A DNA stretch of 64,000 nucleotides, taken from contig CAYNVQ010000004.1 in NCBI GenBank assembly GCA_964400735.1, positions 124,001 through 188,000 of the forward strand, in the 5' to 3' direction. The notes below the pieces were generated by a model, which was not told the DNA's origin, did not search any database, and saw only the letters and a program-made list of their open reading frames with translations. Origin of the DNA: CAYNVQ01 sp964400735 (GTDB lineage: Bacteria; Acidobacteriota; Aminicenantia; Aminicenantales; Aminicenantaceae). The position numbers and the translations under genes are program-made. Of this stretch, positions 26,728 through 34,433 are shown piece by piece. Within the stretch, counting starts at the first letter, position 1; every line of letters starts with the position of its first letter.

Positions 26728-27080
26728 TGAGTGACGATTTAAAAAGAGGAGACATAATTTTAGTAAGTTTAGACCCCACAAGAGGAGCTGAGAAGAAAAA
26801 AACTAGACCTTGCTTAGTTATTCAAAATGATATTGGAAATAAGGTTTCTCCCCTCACAATTGTTGTTGTAGTAACCAGTCAGAAAGAAATTGATAAAAAA
26901 TATCCAACAGATGTATGGGTAAATAAGGGGGAAGGTGGCCTAGATTATCCAAGCGTAATTCAATGTGACCAAATAAGAACGATTGATAAAATAAGAATAA
27001 TTAAGCGATTTGGAACACTAGATTCGTCTATCATGGAAAAAGTAAATCAAGCATTGAAAATAAGCGTGGATTTGATTTAA
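26727..27080 (+). CDS. MazF/PemK-family toxin (mRNA interferase-like)
   Basis: 117 residues with a GTG start overlapping the antitoxin stop by one base. Family hallmarks: 'LKRGDIILVSLDPTRGAEKK', then 'KTRPCLVIQNDIGN', 'TIVVVVTS' and 'PSVIQCDQIRTIDKIRI'. MazF proteins are dimeric endoribonucleases cutting mRNA at short sequence motifs; the pocket residues of the RGxEKKKTRP segment are intact, so it is probably active. Its stop lies nine bases from the end of the IS1 remnant. Confidence 0.9.
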   Translation: MSDDLKRGDIILVSLDPTRGAEKKKTRPCLVIQNDIGNKVSPLTIVVVVTSQKEIDKKYPTDVWVNKGEGGLDYPSVIQCDQIRTIDKIRIIKRFGTLDSSIMEKVNQALKISVDLI

Positions 27081-27088
27081 TATAATTA

Positions 27089-27918
27089 TCAATTTGCGAT
27101 TTCTGCAAATAAATCATTTAAGGTCCAAGGCGAACTGACAAGATTTATGCCCATTGCGGGTGTTATTCTAGTTGTGCGGGGTATCCAACAGAAATTGTAA
27201 TAAATGAAAATAACGCAATGGCAGATTTGAGGTTTTCAAGCTTTTTACTAAACCCAAGTGCTAAACGAGTAAATCTACGCATAAATGTGCGAATTGTAAG
27301 ATTTGTTCTTTCAATATAACTAGTACATATATATTCTTGGTTAGGATTTCCCATTTATAATCTTTTTAGTGCATCCTGAAACCCTTGGTGGGGCATATCG
27401 GCCACGGCCAATATGCTCATATTCATACTCCTTTGTTATCATTGCATAATCAACATTGCAGCCAAAAGCAATGTCAATTGCATCTATATATGCTTTAAAA
27501 GAATCACTTGAAATTTGTGGACGATTGCGATTTAGAGTGCTTTTTAGTTGTCTGGTAAAAATAATGGCATTTTAATACTTCGTTTTCCAACAACCCAAGT
27601 TGGAATAAATTTACTTATAGGATTAATCGCATAAAATACGTACTGATCGCCTATGGCGAGATTAGGTTTTTCATGTTCTCCTAAACGGTTTTGTTTCTTT
27701 TTGCAAAATGTCCAAATTTCGTCTAATTCTAACCGATTGCAATCTAAGTTTTTTGCTTTTTCGCACATAAAGTTTTGACAAGCAATGCCTATTCTTATCA
27801 TTAATCACATAATAGTATCTCTATGCACTCCTGTCATTCGTTCAATGCTTCTAATAGAGTTCCCCTCAACCAATGCCTTTAGTATTGAGGCCTGTTTTTC
27901 GGTCTTAAGCTTGTTCAT
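27089..27918 (-). pseudogene. Degraded IS1-family transposase
   Basis: Minus-strand remnants of a single-frame IS1-type transposase, in order. The N-terminal helix-turn-helix is 'SIRSIERMTGVHRDTIM' from an ATG at 27918, cut by an in-frame TGA at 27805-27807. Next come 'RLELDEIWTFCKKKQN' and 'PTWVVGKRSIKM', a frame change near 27545, 'RPQISSDSFKAYIDAID', and 'GRGRYAPPRVSGCTKKI'. After another frame change near 27355 there are 'SYIERTNLTIRTFMRRFTRL' and a final 'ITPAMGINLVSSPWTL', which matches the usual IS1 C-terminus. At least one stop and two or three frameshifts make it inactive. Terminal inverted repeats were not identified. Confidence 0.85.
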
Positions 27919-28045
27919 TTAAAGCCTCCCGACTTGACAGGAAGCCTTAAATGTCTTAAATTAAAAATGGTTTAGGTTTGGTTTCCCGCCAAGCTTTTGT
28001 ATGGAGTTTTGAGCTTACAGGACAACGAACTCCCTAATTTTTTAC

Positions 28046-28127
28046 GGAGGGCTGGAGAATCGAACTCCATACCTTTCGGTATCCCAGGATTTTAGGTCCT
28101 GTTGTAACGCCACCTGTGGAGCCCTCC
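28046..28127 (-). tRNA. tRNA-Leu(UAA)-like element, possibly degenerate
   Basis: An 82-base class II tRNA-like fold on the minus strand: 7-bp acceptor GGAGGGC/GCCCTCC, an anticodon arm CAGGA-CCTAAAA-TCCTG placing UAA at positions 34-36, a variable arm with a GAAA tetraloop (ATACC/GGTAT), and a perfect T-arm TGGAG-TTCGATT-CTCCA. Faults: the base before the anticodon is C instead of the near-invariant U33, the D-arm is abnormal (CCAC-AG-GTGG), and no CCA is encoded. It may be a decayed or mobile-element tRNA, or a tRNA-mimic in a longer transcript. Confidence 0.4.
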
Positions 28128-28137
28128 ATATTACGCA

Positions 28138-28197
28138 CCGAGAGCCGCATGGCACATGGCTGAAGGCTATGGGTTTTATCCCTCTGCGGACTCTCGG
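28138..28197. ncRNA. Structured element: long stem with inner hairpins
   Basis: A 12-bp stem with one bulged base (CCGAGAG-CCGCA at 28138-28149 with TGCGG-A-CTCTCGG at 28185-28197) encloses two possible small hairpins, GGG-TTTTAT-CCC and CATGG-CTGAAGG-CTATG. On the plus strand it is followed by six T residues at 28204-28209, so it could terminate plus-strand transcripts. On the minus strand it follows the SSB-tailed gene by about a dozen bases. No known RNA family was recognised. Confidence 0.4.
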
Positions 28198-28213
28198 CAC
28201 GGCTTTTTTCATT

Positions 28214-28612
28214 TCAAAAAGGTATATCATCATCTCCCTCTAGTTCTTTTTTTGTGTGTTCTTTTAAATCAATAATTAGCATTTTGTCTTGTTCGTTCCA
28301 TTCTGCAGAATATCCTATGGTTTCTGGATATGGAATGTTGTAATATTTAAGAAACGCTGTTCCGGATATAGTGCCAAATTTATTGTTGCGATATTTAATT
28401 ATTTTATAAGAACCCCATTCCTTTTTTGCAGAAAATTTAATCCCTATCAATAAATCTTCTTTATTGTAGTATAATGTTGCATATTTATTATCTTTAACAT
28501 ATCTCTTCATAGTAGCTAGGTTGAAATTAATAATCCCTGCTTTAGTTACAGTAATTGCAGGCTCTCCTCTTGGTTGCAGTTGTTTTCGTGAAAATTTTTC
28601 GAATTTACCCAT
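28214..28612 (-). CDS. Small protein with SSB-like acidic C-terminal tail
   Basis: 132 residues from the ATG at 28612, preceded by CGGAGGG; the longer open frame would start inside the promoter. The body is a compact strand-rich domain ('GEPAITVTKAGIINFNLATM', 'YATLYYNKEDLLIGIKF', 'GTISGTAFLKYYNIPYPET') followed by a lysine/glutamate linker and the terminal EGDDDIPF. DDDIPF is the hallmark tip that bacterial single-stranded DNA-binding proteins use to recruit repair and replication partners, but no OB-fold signature is obvious. I know similar uncharacterised proteins only loosely. A role in nucleic-acid binding is an inference. It has its own strong promoter and operator-like palindrome. Confidence 0.75.
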   Translation of the reverse strand: MGKFEKFSRKQLQPRGEPAITVTKAGIINFNLATMKRYVKDNKYATLYYNKEDLLIGIKFSAKKEWGSYKIIKYRNNKFGTISGTAFLKYYNIPYPETIGYSAEWNEQDKMLIIDLKEHTKKELEGDDDIPF

Positions 28613-28656
28613 AATGTCCCTCCGATAAAACCTTTCCATATGATTAACATTCATTG

Positions 28657-28673
28657 CACTATTAATAATAGTG
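28657..28673. promoter_or_regulatory. Operator-like palindrome over the -10 box
   Basis: Perfect 17-base dyad CACTATTA-A-TAATAGTG that contains the -10 box of the minus-strand promoter at 28665-28693. A repressor bound here would block transcription of the SSB-tailed gene. Confidence 0.55.
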
Positions 28674-28693
28674 TCAATATCGGAAAATGTCAA
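28665..28693 (-). promoter_or_regulatory. Promoter of the SSB-tailed small protein gene
   Basis: On the minus strand, TTGACA (28693-28688), a 17-base spacer and TATTAT (28670-28665). Start of transcription near 28658 gives a leader of about 45 bases. One of the best promoters in the window. Confidence 0.75.
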
Positions 28694-29075
28694 GCCTTTT
28701 TATCAATAAATATAAAAATATTTAAAATAAAAGCAAAATCGTCCGGCGGAAGATTATTTGCAATGAATGTTTGATTAGCAGGTATGAGCTAAATATTAGC
28801 CCATGAAAGGAAAATCCATACGCCGAATGATTTATGGTTTATTTTTTGATATAGTATAAATTCTGTAAAGCGGTGGGAGGAGCTAAACTTTTTATCCATT
28901 AGGAGATTCATTATAAACAACCTCTTGAATAGAAGGCACTTTTGGGTTATTTTTCAAATTATGACACTACCAAAAATCGATTGAAATAGTGGTCGAAATA
29001 AAGTACAATAGTACCTCAGAAAATTCATTCTGACGGCACTTTAATCCCCCTAATTAAAGTTGAAATGAAGATTTT
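28694..29075. other. AT-rich intergenic region upstream of EF-G
   Basis: About 380 bases between the divergent SSB-tailed gene and the EF-G gene. It marks the right edge of the AT-rich island. No open frame with a ribosome binding site and no convincing promoter for EF-G was recognised; a TATAAA at about 28856 may contribute. Confidence 0.35.
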
Positions 29076-31166
29076 ATGCAGATGAATACGAATATAGAGA
29101 AAATGAGGAACATCGGGATCAGTGCGCACATCGATTCCGGGAAGACCACACTGACGGAACGGATACTGTTTTATACTAAGAAAATCCATAAAATCCATGA
29201 GGTCAACGGGAGGGACGGCAAAGGCGCCACCATGGATTCTATGGAGCTGGAAAGGGAGAGGGGGATCACCATCGCCTCAGCAGCCACGACCGTCAACTGG
29301 CAGGATCATATTATCAACATCATCGATACACCCGGGCATGTGGATTTCACCATCGAGGTCGAACGTTCCCTTCGAGTTCTAGATAGTGCCATATTGGTGC
29401 TCTGCTCGGTCGGAGGTGTCCAGTCTCAGACGATTACCGTGGATCGCCAGCTTAATCGGTATAATGTTCCCCGTATTGCATTCATAAATAAATTAGACCG
29501 GGTCGGCGCCAATCCGATCAAGGTAAAAGACCAGCTCAAGGAACGCCTCGGCCACAATGCCGTCCTGATGCAGATACCGATCGGGCTCGAGCATGAACAC
29601 CGCGGGGTTGTGGATCTAATCCGTATGAAGGCCATCTACTTTGATGGAGCGAACGGAGAAATCATCCGGTACGAGGATATTCCTTCGCATCTCCAGGAAG
29701 AAGCGATGAGGAGAAGGGAAGAAATGTTGGATGCTGTCTCTATGTTCTCCGACGAGTTGATGGAGGCCATCCTGGAAGGGCGTGAGACCGAGGCCCTCAT
29801 TTGTGAGGCAGTCCGAAGAGGCACCATCTCCCGGGAATTGACTGCTGTTTTTATGGGTTCAGCCTACAAGAATAAGGGGGTTCAACCGCTCTTGGATGCG
29901 GTGGTGAGTTATCTCCCGCATCCTGCCGATGTGGAAAACTATGCTCTGGATCTAAATAGGGAGGCCAGCCGAGTCAAGCTGGAATCGAATCCCGAAGCCG
30001 ACACCGTCGCCCTGGCCTTCAAGCTGGAGGATGGGCCCTACGGCCAGCTTACCTATATCCGTATTTACCAGGGACAGATTAGAAAGGGCGATCAGCTCTT
30101 CAATACTCGTTCAAGACAGATGGTTCGTGTCGGCCGTTTGGTCAAGATGCATGCCGAAAACATGGAAGACATAGGCCAGGCCCTGTGCGGCGACATCGTG
30201 GCGCTCTTCGGTATCGACTGCCGATCAGGGGACACGTTTGTCACTCCTCACCTGGATTATTCCATGACTTCCATCTTCGTTCCTGAACCGGTGATCTCGT
30301 TGGCTGTCAAGCCTACAGATAATAGGAGTTCCGATAATTTGGCCAAGGCCCTGAACCGCTTCGCCAAAGAAGATCCAACGTTCAAGACCTATGTCGATCC
30401 CGAATCCAAGCAGACGATCATCCAGGGCATGGGGGAGCTCCATCTGGACGTTTATTTGGAGAGGATGAGGCGCGAATACAAGGCCGATGTGGAGACAGGG
30501 CGGCCCCAAGTTGCCTATCGCGAGGCCATTAGCCAGAGGGCCGAATTCGATTATACCCACAAAAAACAAACCGGGGGTGCAGGACAATACGGCCGCGTCA
30601 TCGGATACATGGAGCCACTCGATCACGGCCAATATGAGTTTGTCGATAATGTCAAAGGGGGGCACATTCCCAGAGAATTCATCCCCTCCTGTGATAAGGG
30701 ATTCCGAAGCGCTCTCCAGAAAGGGCAGCTTATCGGTTTTCCAATAGCTGCCGTCAGGGTTGTCCTGATTGACGGGAATGCTCACTCGGTCGATTCTTCT
30801 GATATAGCTTTTCAAACGGCGGCCAGGGAAGCTTTCAAGCAAGCTTACCTTAAAGCAAGGCCTCAGATCCTCGAGCCCATCATGAAGCTATCCGTCGAAG
30901 GGCCCTCGGAATTTGTCGGGAGCGTATTTTCCTCGATCAACCAGAGAAGGGGAATCATCGTCAGCACAGTCGAAGACGGCACCTTTGCCCGGATAGATGC
31001 TGAGGTCCCTTTGAGCGAGATGTTCGGCTATGCCACCACGCTGCGCACGCTCACCCAAGGGAAGGCGGAATTCACGATGGAATTCTTGAAGTATGGGAAG
31101 GTTCCGGTCAACAGCGCTGAAAAATTGAGGGCGGAATTTCTCGAAAAACAGCAAAAAGAAAAATAA
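29076..31166 (+). CDS. fusA: Elongation factor G, mitochondrial EFG1/spirochaete-type
   Basis: 696 residues, full length, all five EF-G domains. GTPase motifs: 'AHIDSGKTTLTERIL' (P-loop), 'RERGITIASAATT' (switch I), 'DTPGHVDFT' and 'FINKLDRVGANP'. The 'SGKTTLTERILFYT', 'GRDGKGATMDSMELERERG' and 'GLEHEHRGVVDLI' stretches are closer, from memory, to mitochondrial EFG1 and the spirochaetal spdEFG1 class than to the canonical bacterial EF-G of the str operon. In those lineages EFG1 performs translocation while a second EF-G handles recycling. No ribosomal protein or EF-Tu genes are adjacent. A second in-frame ATG at 29082 is an alternative start. The gene is followed 40 bases later by a P-loop protein gene. 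Confidence 0.92.
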   Translation: MQMNTNIEKMRNIGISAHIDSGKTTLTERILFYTKKIHKIHEVNGRDGKGATMDSMELERERGITIASAATTVNWQDHIINIIDTPGHVDFTIEVERSLRVLDSAILVLCSVGGVQSQTITVDRQLNRYNVPRIAFINKLDRVGANPIKVKDQLKERLGHNAVLMQIPIGLEHEHRGVVDLIRMKAIYFDGANGEIIRYEDIPSHLQEEAMRRREEMLDAVSMFSDELMEAILEGRETEALICEAVRRGTISRELTAVFMGSAYKNKGVQPLLDAVVSYLPHPADVENYALDLNREASRVKLESNPEADTVALAFKLEDGPYGQLTYIRIYQGQIRKGDQLFNTRSRQMVRVGRLVKMHAENMEDIGQALCGDIVALFGIDCRSGDTFVTPHLDYSMTSIFVPEPVISLAVKPTDNRSSDNLAKALNRFAKEDPTFKTYVDPESKQTIIQGMGELHLDVYLERMRREYKADVETGRPQVAYREAISQRAEFDYTHKKQTGGAGQYGRVIGYMEPLDHGQYEFVDNVKGGHIPREFIPSCDKGFRSALQKGQLIGFPIAAVRVVLIDGNAHSVDSSDIAFQTAAREAFKQAYLKARPQILEPIMKLSVEGPSEFVGSVFSSINQRRGIIVSTVEDGTFARIDAEVPLSEMFGYATTLRTLTQGKAEFTMEFLKYGKVPVNSAEKLRAEFLEKQQKEK

Positions 31167-31206
31167 TAAAATAAAATTCATTTAGGGAGCAGAAGGAGAG
31201 AGAGGA

Positions 31207-31908
31207 ATGGTCAAAGCAGAGCTTATCAAAAGGAGCCCCTTGAGAATCTTGGAGAAATCTATCCACTGCGGATTGGGCAAAGGGATGATTGCCGTCCTCG
31301 CTGCCCGCAAGGGGGTAGGAAAAACGGCCTGCCTGGTTCATATATCGACAGATAAACTGTTCCGGGATAAGCCCGTGATCCATGTCTCCTACGCAGCCCG
31401 TGTTGATTATATCATCGGATGGTATGAGGATATCTTCAGGGAGATCGCAAAAAAGCGCCGGCTCGAGGCGGCCATGGATGTACATGACGAACTCATCCGT
31501 AACCGGGTGATCATGAACTTCAAGCAGGATGCAGCCCATACGGATCAGGTGTTGAGAAGCGTGGAGGCAATGATCGCTCACGGCAATTTTCCTGCGGACT
31601 GCGTCATGGTCGACGGATATAATTTTGCCCGCTCGTCGACTGAAGATTTACAGAAGTTCAAGGAATTTGCTCAAAAAGCAGGGGTCGAAATCTGGTTCAG
31701 CGCTTCCTTGAAAGGAGAACAACCCCTCTGCGATGAGAAGGGAATTCCTCACGAGCTTGCAGATTATATGGACCAGATCGATGTGCTCATCACCCTCGGG
31801 TTTCAGGACGATCACGTCGGCCTCTGTCTGGTCAAGGACTGCGGTTATGACGCGGCAGGGGATCTGAAAATCCGGCTCGACCCCAAAACCCTCCTGATTT
31901 CAGAGTGA
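31207..31908 (+). CDS. RecA/KaiC-like P-loop NTPase of unknown function
   Basis: 233 residues with AGAAGGAGAG upstream of the ATG. The N-terminal third has a Walker A variant, 'AARKGVGKTA', after 'GLGKGMIAVL', the layout seen in RecA/KaiC/DnaB-type ATPases; a Walker-B-like strand 'DCVMVDGYNF' lies near residue 140. The remainder is a compact alpha/beta core without an added DNA-binding domain. It follows EF-G by 40 bases on the same strand and is probably co-transcribed. A link to translation is only suggested by this position. Confidence 0.72.
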   Translation: MVKAELIKRSPLRILEKSIHCGLGKGMIAVLAARKGVGKTACLVHISTDKLFRDKPVIHVSYAARVDYIIGWYEDIFREIAKKRRLEAAMDVHDELIRNRVIMNFKQDAAHTDQVLRSVEAMIAHGNFPADCVMVDGYNFARSSTEDLQKFKEFAQKAGVEIWFSASLKGEQPLCDEKGIPHELADYMDQIDVLITLGFQDDHVGLCLVKDCGYDAAGDLKIRLDPKTLLISE

Positions 31909-31924
31909 ATATTTTGATTTCCCT

Positions 31925-33250
31925 TTAATTCACCTTTTCTCTCCAGGCCCAGTCATCGTCTTTTTCCATGACGAGCTGGGTGATTTGGAATGTGCCTTTT
32001 CCTCCATCGTCTTTTTCGTTCGACCCAAAGCTGTAAACAATACATCCGTCTTGTTGAAGTCTATAAGCGTACGGTTTGCCGGTGAATGGATCGATGGGAA
32101 GCTCATCGAGAAGATCCGGGACAAGTGCTGCAATATCCTCGGGAAAGTGCCCTCTCCGGCTTTTATAAATTTTGCATGCCATACCGATTTGGCCCGCTCC
32201 CATGACTGCCTCTAAAGTGGCCTCTTTCAATAAGATCGAAGAAAAGTGAGCGATAAGATTCTTGGAAACAAAGCGATACCAGGGAATGGCGTTGACTTCT
32301 TGATCATACTGTGTCCAGAATCCCTTGGTCTGATAGTAGGGTAAAATCGCAGTGGATTCGATCTCATCAAACTTTTTAAGTCCCCAAAGAGTTTCGGCTT
32401 TGGTCACTGGCCGTATAAGCCAGAAGAATAGACTCTCACCAAAATTGGTATTGAAGATATCTCTGTTCCCGCCCAGGACCTCCAGAGCGTTCTCGAGGAA
32501 GAAAACCCTTTCTCCTTGAATACCTCTGATAAATCTTTTTCGCCAGATCTCCGGATCTAAATCCTGGATTAGAACGCGGAGGGTCTCGGGATCGACGTCT
32601 TTTTCGCACGTGATGCGATTAAGGCTGAAAAGAAGATATTTCATGTTGGCTATGGCCACCAAAGTCGTGATGAGCAAAGGTTCGTCCATGGTCTTTTGGA
32701 CAAAATGCATTCCCTGGCGGATTTGCCCGACGGCTTCCTCGACTCTTCCCCCTTCGGCTTTGAAAACCGCATCGATATCCAGCAGCCTGATAGCCTGGAT
32801 CATTTTCACGGCATCGGGAATCCGCATGTCATAGAGTTTTTTCCGCTGATCTTCATAGCGAAAGCAAGGCATCTCAGAAGCTTCCTCTATGAACTGCAGG
32901 ATCCTGTGATTTTTGTCGATCGTTTCTACCAGTTTTTCACGGGCATCCGTATCCAAGGGATTTCCATGAAAAAAAGCCTCCATGGCGTTTCGCAGCAGAT
33001 CGATATTTATTCCCTCCCGTAAGAACAGAGCCTCTGCCGCTTTCCAGAGGTTGGCGCCATTTCCTTCTTCAGGGCAGTCGGGGAAAAGAGCTCCTCTACT
33101 GAGCGCTACGCCCTCGGCTTGACGTTCTCCAAAATAATCCTCCAGCTTGTTGCCCATTTTGTAATTAAATACCGCACGTATTAATAGAGCAACCGTCACC
33201 ACAGCCAGTAAGACCAGCAAAACTCTAAGGAAGATTTTTCGTGTTTTCAT
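31925..33250 (-). CDS. Membrane-anchored protein with pseudopilin-like C-terminal tail
   Basis: 441 residues. One N-terminal membrane helix (about residues 8-28) anchors a largely helical domain. The last 70 residues ('SRRGHFPEDIAALVPDLLDE', 'DPFTGKPYAYRL', 'GCIVYSFGSNEKDDGG') match the C-terminal layout of type II secretion pseudopilin G-like proteins. Its start overlaps the upstream TM-protein gene by 26 bases, making it the third gene of the sigma-factor operon. Function unknown; perhaps the envelope output of that operon. Confidence 0.75.
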   Translation of the reverse strand: MKTRKIFLRVLLVLLAVVTVALLIRAVFNYKMGNKLEDYFGERQAEGVALSRGALFPDCPEEGNGANLWKAAEALFLREGINIDLLRNAMEAFFHGNPLDTDAREKLVETIDKNHRILQFIEEASEMPCFRYEDQRKKLYDMRIPDAVKMIQAIRLLDIDAVFKAEGGRVEEAVGQIRQGMHFVQKTMDEPLLITTLVAIANMKYLLFSLNRITCEKDVDPETLRVLIQDLDPEIWRKRFIRGIQGERVFFLENALEVLGGNRDIFNTNFGESLFFWLIRPVTKAETLWGLKKFDEIESTAILPYYQTKGFWTQYDQEVNAIPWYRFVSKNLIAHFSSILLKEATLEAVMGAGQIGMACKIYKSRRGHFPEDIAALVPDLLDELPIDPFTGKPYAYRLQQDGCIVYSFGSNEKDDGGKGTFQITQLVMEKDDDWAWREKVN

Positions 33251-33677
33251 CGTAATCGAACTCCTCTTCTAGGATTTTCCTCCATCCAGGCTGACGCTTG
33301 TTTGTTTCACTCTTTTCCCTCCGTTCATATAACTTTTGCTTTGCCGTGTTCCCCGAGGCATCCAACGGATCCCAAATAATTTCCTTAAGCAACGACCACT
33401 CCTCCTCTTGTGCAAAAGTCGGTTCTTGATGAATACCTAAAAGCGAGGATAAACGTTTGATTTGAGTGCTGGAAACAGCCGCATCGACCGCTATTACGAC
33501 GATCAAAAGGATCAGAGTCGCCAAGAATCCTTTTCCAAACCAAGGTGTTATCACAGAAGAAGATCGTTTTTTATGAGAAACGGAATGAAGAATTTTTTCC
33601 TTCAATACGGGAGGTGCGGGCCTAAGGGAAAATGATCTAAGCCAATCCTCGGTTTTTTTATCCTTATCCTCTTTCAC
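33225..33677 (-). CDS. Single-pass membrane protein, candidate anti-sigma factor
   Basis: 150 residues: a basic N-terminal cytoplasmic part of about 45 residues ('TEDWLRSFSLRPAPPVLKEK'), one membrane helix (about 50-68, 'GFLATLILLIVVIAVDAAV') and an outer acidic/basic tail. Its ATG overlaps the stop of the ECF sigma gene by four bases. Topology and position are those of anti-sigma factors, but it lacks a zinc-finger (HxxxCxxC) motif. Its own 3' end overlaps the next gene. The anti-sigma role is inferred. Confidence 0.65.
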   Translation of the reverse strand: MKEDKDKKTEDWLRSFSLRPAPPVLKEKILHSVSHKKRSSSVITPWFGKGFLATLILLIVVIAVDAAVSSTQIKRLSSLLGIHQEPTFAQEEEWSLLKEIIWDPLDASGNTAKQKLYERREKSETNKRQPGWRKILEEEFDYDENTKNLP

Positions 33678-34159
33678 TGTTTTTCCTTCAAAAACAGGCG
33701 AAGCTTGGAGAGTCCATACCGGTACCGGCTGGCAGCCGTATTGGATGACAGCCTGCAGATGCGGGCAATCTCCTTGAAAGTCAATCCTTCGAAGATCTTG
33801 AGCACAATCACTTCTCGCTGTTCATCGGGCAACTGTTCTAAGGCTTTCGCGAGAAGACCCTCTGATTTTTTTCCCGGGCCTTGTATGACGGCGGAAATGG
33901 CATTTTGTCCGTTCTGGTTCATTTGGATTCTATTCAGTTGTTTGAGTCTCCGCTTGAGGAAGCGGTTGGCTTCGTTTCTTGCGGTCCTGAAAACAAAGGC
34001 CAGGGGATTTTTGACCAGCTTCCAGCGCACCGAATAGCGGGTGAAGCGATAGAATGTCTCCTGCAGAACGTCCTCAGCATCTTCACACGAATAAAGCTTG
34101 AGGACCAGATATCGATAGAGCTTATCTCCATAGCGGTCGTAAAGTTCCTCCAGGTTCAT
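33674..34159 (-). CDS. ECF-type RNA polymerase sigma factor (operon 1)
   Basis: 161 residues from ATG 34159 ('MNLEELYDRYGDKLYRYL'); an ATG 17 codons upstream is possible but adds an unlikely N-terminus. Region 2 includes 'DAEDVLQETFYRFTRY', and region 4 includes 'LPDEQREVIVLKIFEGLTFK' with the helix-turn-helix 'FKEIARICRLSSNTAASRYR'. It probably directs RNA polymerase to envelope-stress or surface genes. It is translationally coupled (ATGA) to a single-pass membrane protein that may restrain it. Divergent from the orphan permease starting at 34434. Confidence 0.88.
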   Translation of the reverse strand: MNLEELYDRYGDKLYRYLVLKLYSCEDAEDVLQETFYRFTRYSVRWKLVKNPLAFVFRTARNEANRFLKRRLKQLNRIQMNQNGQNAISAVIQGPGKKSEGLLAKALEQLPDEQREVIVLKIFEGLTFKEIARICRLSSNTAASRYRYGLSKLRLFLKEKQ

Positions 34160-34433
34160 ATCAATCCGGCCAGAGCCGCTTCGTAAATGAAGACCCTTCC
34201 CCTCGGGCATTTTTGTCTATTATCGCCGTTTTTTTTTGGAAAAACCAGTAGCTGGGCTATTATAAAGCACGAATTGGTTTTGAGGAAAACGAGCGAGCCG
34301 ACCGAATCATTTTCGCAAGCGTGAGAACCAAACGCTGTCCGTTTTCGTATGGATAATATGAGAGACAATGTGTGGATGGTTCGGATTATTGCCCCATTCG
34401 ATCCGGCTTTAATTCGGCTTGATGGAGAGGATG

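Noticed and set aside
28138..28197. tRNA-Phe(GAA) reading of the bulged stem on the plus strand
   Set aside because: The small hairpin CATGG-CTGAAGG-CTATG imitates an anticodon arm with GAA, but the D-arm is far too short and no T-arm with TTC exists, so it is not a tRNA.
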